Shown one piece after another: positions 62,663-63,219 of a stretch of DNA of 63,219 nucleotides. The notes beneath the pieces were generated by a model. The model had not been told where the DNA came from. It did not search any database and worked only from the letters and a program-made list of their open reading frames with translations. Within the stretch, counting starts at the first letter, position 1; every line of letters begins with the position of its first letter. The position numbers and the translations under genes were made by a program. The DNA is from Promethearchaeota archaeon (GTDB lineage Archaea; Asgardarchaeota; Lokiarchaeia; Sigyniarchaeales; SOKP01). The stretch spans positions 1 to 63,219 of the forward strand of contig SHMW01000003.1 of assembly GCA_008080735.1 (NCBI GenBank), in the 5' to 3' direction.

Positions 62663-62857
62663 TCATTCAACTTTACCTTTGAATTCAAGATTCTTCTGCT
62701 TTAAAGCTTCAGATCTAAAGCATCCACAACATAAAAACTCAACCGCAGGATGATCCCACAATGTTATCAGATATTCACGACTAAGATGATAATTCTGCCG
62801 TATAAATTCACCTAAATTAAGCTCTTCTCCACAATAGTAACAATAATTTTCTCTCAT
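62663..62857 (-). CDS. Small zinc-ribbon protein
   Basis: This 64-residue protein has CYYCGEEL near the start (Cys6, Cys9) and LCCGCF (about residues 43-48), giving two Cys pairs able to hold one zinc. Between them is an aromatic-rich segment, FIRQNYHLSREYLITLWDHP. It is probably a nucleic-acid or protein-binding zinc ribbon of unknown role. The composition and Cys spacing support a real gene. Confidence 0.6.
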   Translation of the reverse strand: MRENYCYYCGEELNLGEFIRQNYHLSREYLITLWDHPAVEFLCCGCFRSEALKQKNLEFKGKVE

Positions 62858-63158
62858 CTTGATATAAAAGATATAATTATTATATATTATATATCTTTCT
62901 GGTAGGTTTGATTTACCTCATATATTGAGTATATTGATACATCTTGATCACGGACAGTCTTCAGTTTTCAGAAAAGCTTTAAAAAATGGGAGTGGATGTT
63001 TGAATTTCGAAAAAAAATGCTCTCATCAAGAAAGATATAAACTATGGTCACATTCTAGAAAGGAGAATTAATACTAAAAAGGATAAAATACTTAATCGAG
63101 TTATTATTTTACACACCAAATTGTTTCCAAACGAAAGCTATACATATTAAATTTCTTT
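62858..63158. other. Intergenic region with no supported gene
   Basis: No convincing gene or RNA is seen in these 301 bases. AT-rich runs at 62870-62900 probably hold the promoter of the zinc-ribbon gene. TATACATATTA near 63140 could be the promoter of the frame starting at 63159. Confidence 0.4.
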
Positions 63159-63219
63159 ATGACTGATTTTATCCAGCCTATTTTTGAGGATCACGATGAT
63201 ATATTTTTCATTGAAGGGA
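63159..63219 (+). CDS. Start of a possible gene cut by the window edge
   Basis: From the ATG at 63159 the frame MTDFIQPIFEDHDDIFFIEG stays open to the window end, 20 codons. A TATA-like sequence lies about 20 bases upstream, consistent with a leaderless archaeal transcript. Too little is present to name a family. Confidence 0.35.
   Translation, partial: MTDFIQPIFEDHDDIFFIEG

Noticed and set aside
1..63219. CRISPR arrays, insertion sequences, tRNA or rRNA genes
   Set aside because: Reading both strands I found no regularly spaced repeats, transposase motifs, or tRNA/rRNA-like consensus segments in the gaps; a covariance-model scan would be decisive for tRNAs.

Overview
The window is AT-rich DNA, roughly two thirds A+T by eye, with well-separated genes and many short archaeal-looking promoters. 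Gene content points to an archaeon: a glutamate synthase split into three separate polypeptides with a ferredoxin-bearing FMN subunit, a single-domain KaiC-like ATPase, a stand-alone Lrp ligand-binding (RAM) domain, HdrB/HdrC-type proteins and an EFR1-type flavodoxin-ferredoxin. The carbamoyl-phosphate synthetases have eukaryote-like motifs. My best guess is an Asgard archaeon of the Lokiarchaeia kind, but that is inference; no rRNA, tRNA or other marker gene is present to settle it.

Layout. 1-1548: a truncated membrane gene, then a HEPN/nucleotidyltransferase pair. 2171-10007: a Re-citrate/homocitrate-synthase-like enzyme, acyl-CoA ligase, acyl-CoA dehydrogenase, cupin, crotonase and two membrane proteins. 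10181-22254: CTP synthase, a second HEPN/nucleotidyltransferase pair, and two complete carA-carB operons back to back. The second CarA has lost its catalytic Cys and His. 22454-26235: a membrane gene interrupted by TAG, an arylsulfotransferase-like beta-propeller protein, and glutamine-dependent NAD synthetase. 26511-28970: KaiC-like ATPase, ammonium channel and P-II protein. 29037-33089: small regulators, small unknown genes and a hydrolase. 33215-33366: a region able to form two long hairpins, possibly a new structured RNA. 33438-35587: branched-chain aminotransferase and a cation exchanger. 35796-41227: the split glutamate synthase with an HdrB-HdrC-like fusion protein. 41549-47976: a large membrane protein, a heterodimeric ABC exporter, an AhpD-like protein and a secreted anchored protein. 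48097-52192: glutamine synthetase diverging from an Lrp regulator, a decayed copy of that regulator, and an Fe-S protein. 52577-60848: two convergent metal-uptake ABC systems. One carries a DtxR regulator and paired palindromic operators; the other has a permease fused to a methyltransferase. 61058-63219: an EFR1 protein, a decayed third HEPN/nucleotidyltransferase locus, and a small zinc-ribbon protein.

Together the centre of the window is a nitrogen-assimilation region: ammonium uptake (Amt/P-II), ammonia fixation (glutamine synthetase, glutamate synthase) and amide- or ammonia-using enzymes (two carbamoyl-phosphate synthetases, CTP synthetase, NAD synthetase, branched-chain aminotransferase). 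The second carbamoyl-phosphate synthetase looks converted to use free ammonia. The right third is devoted to transition-metal uptake. I saw no CRISPR array, insertion sequence, tRNA or rRNA.
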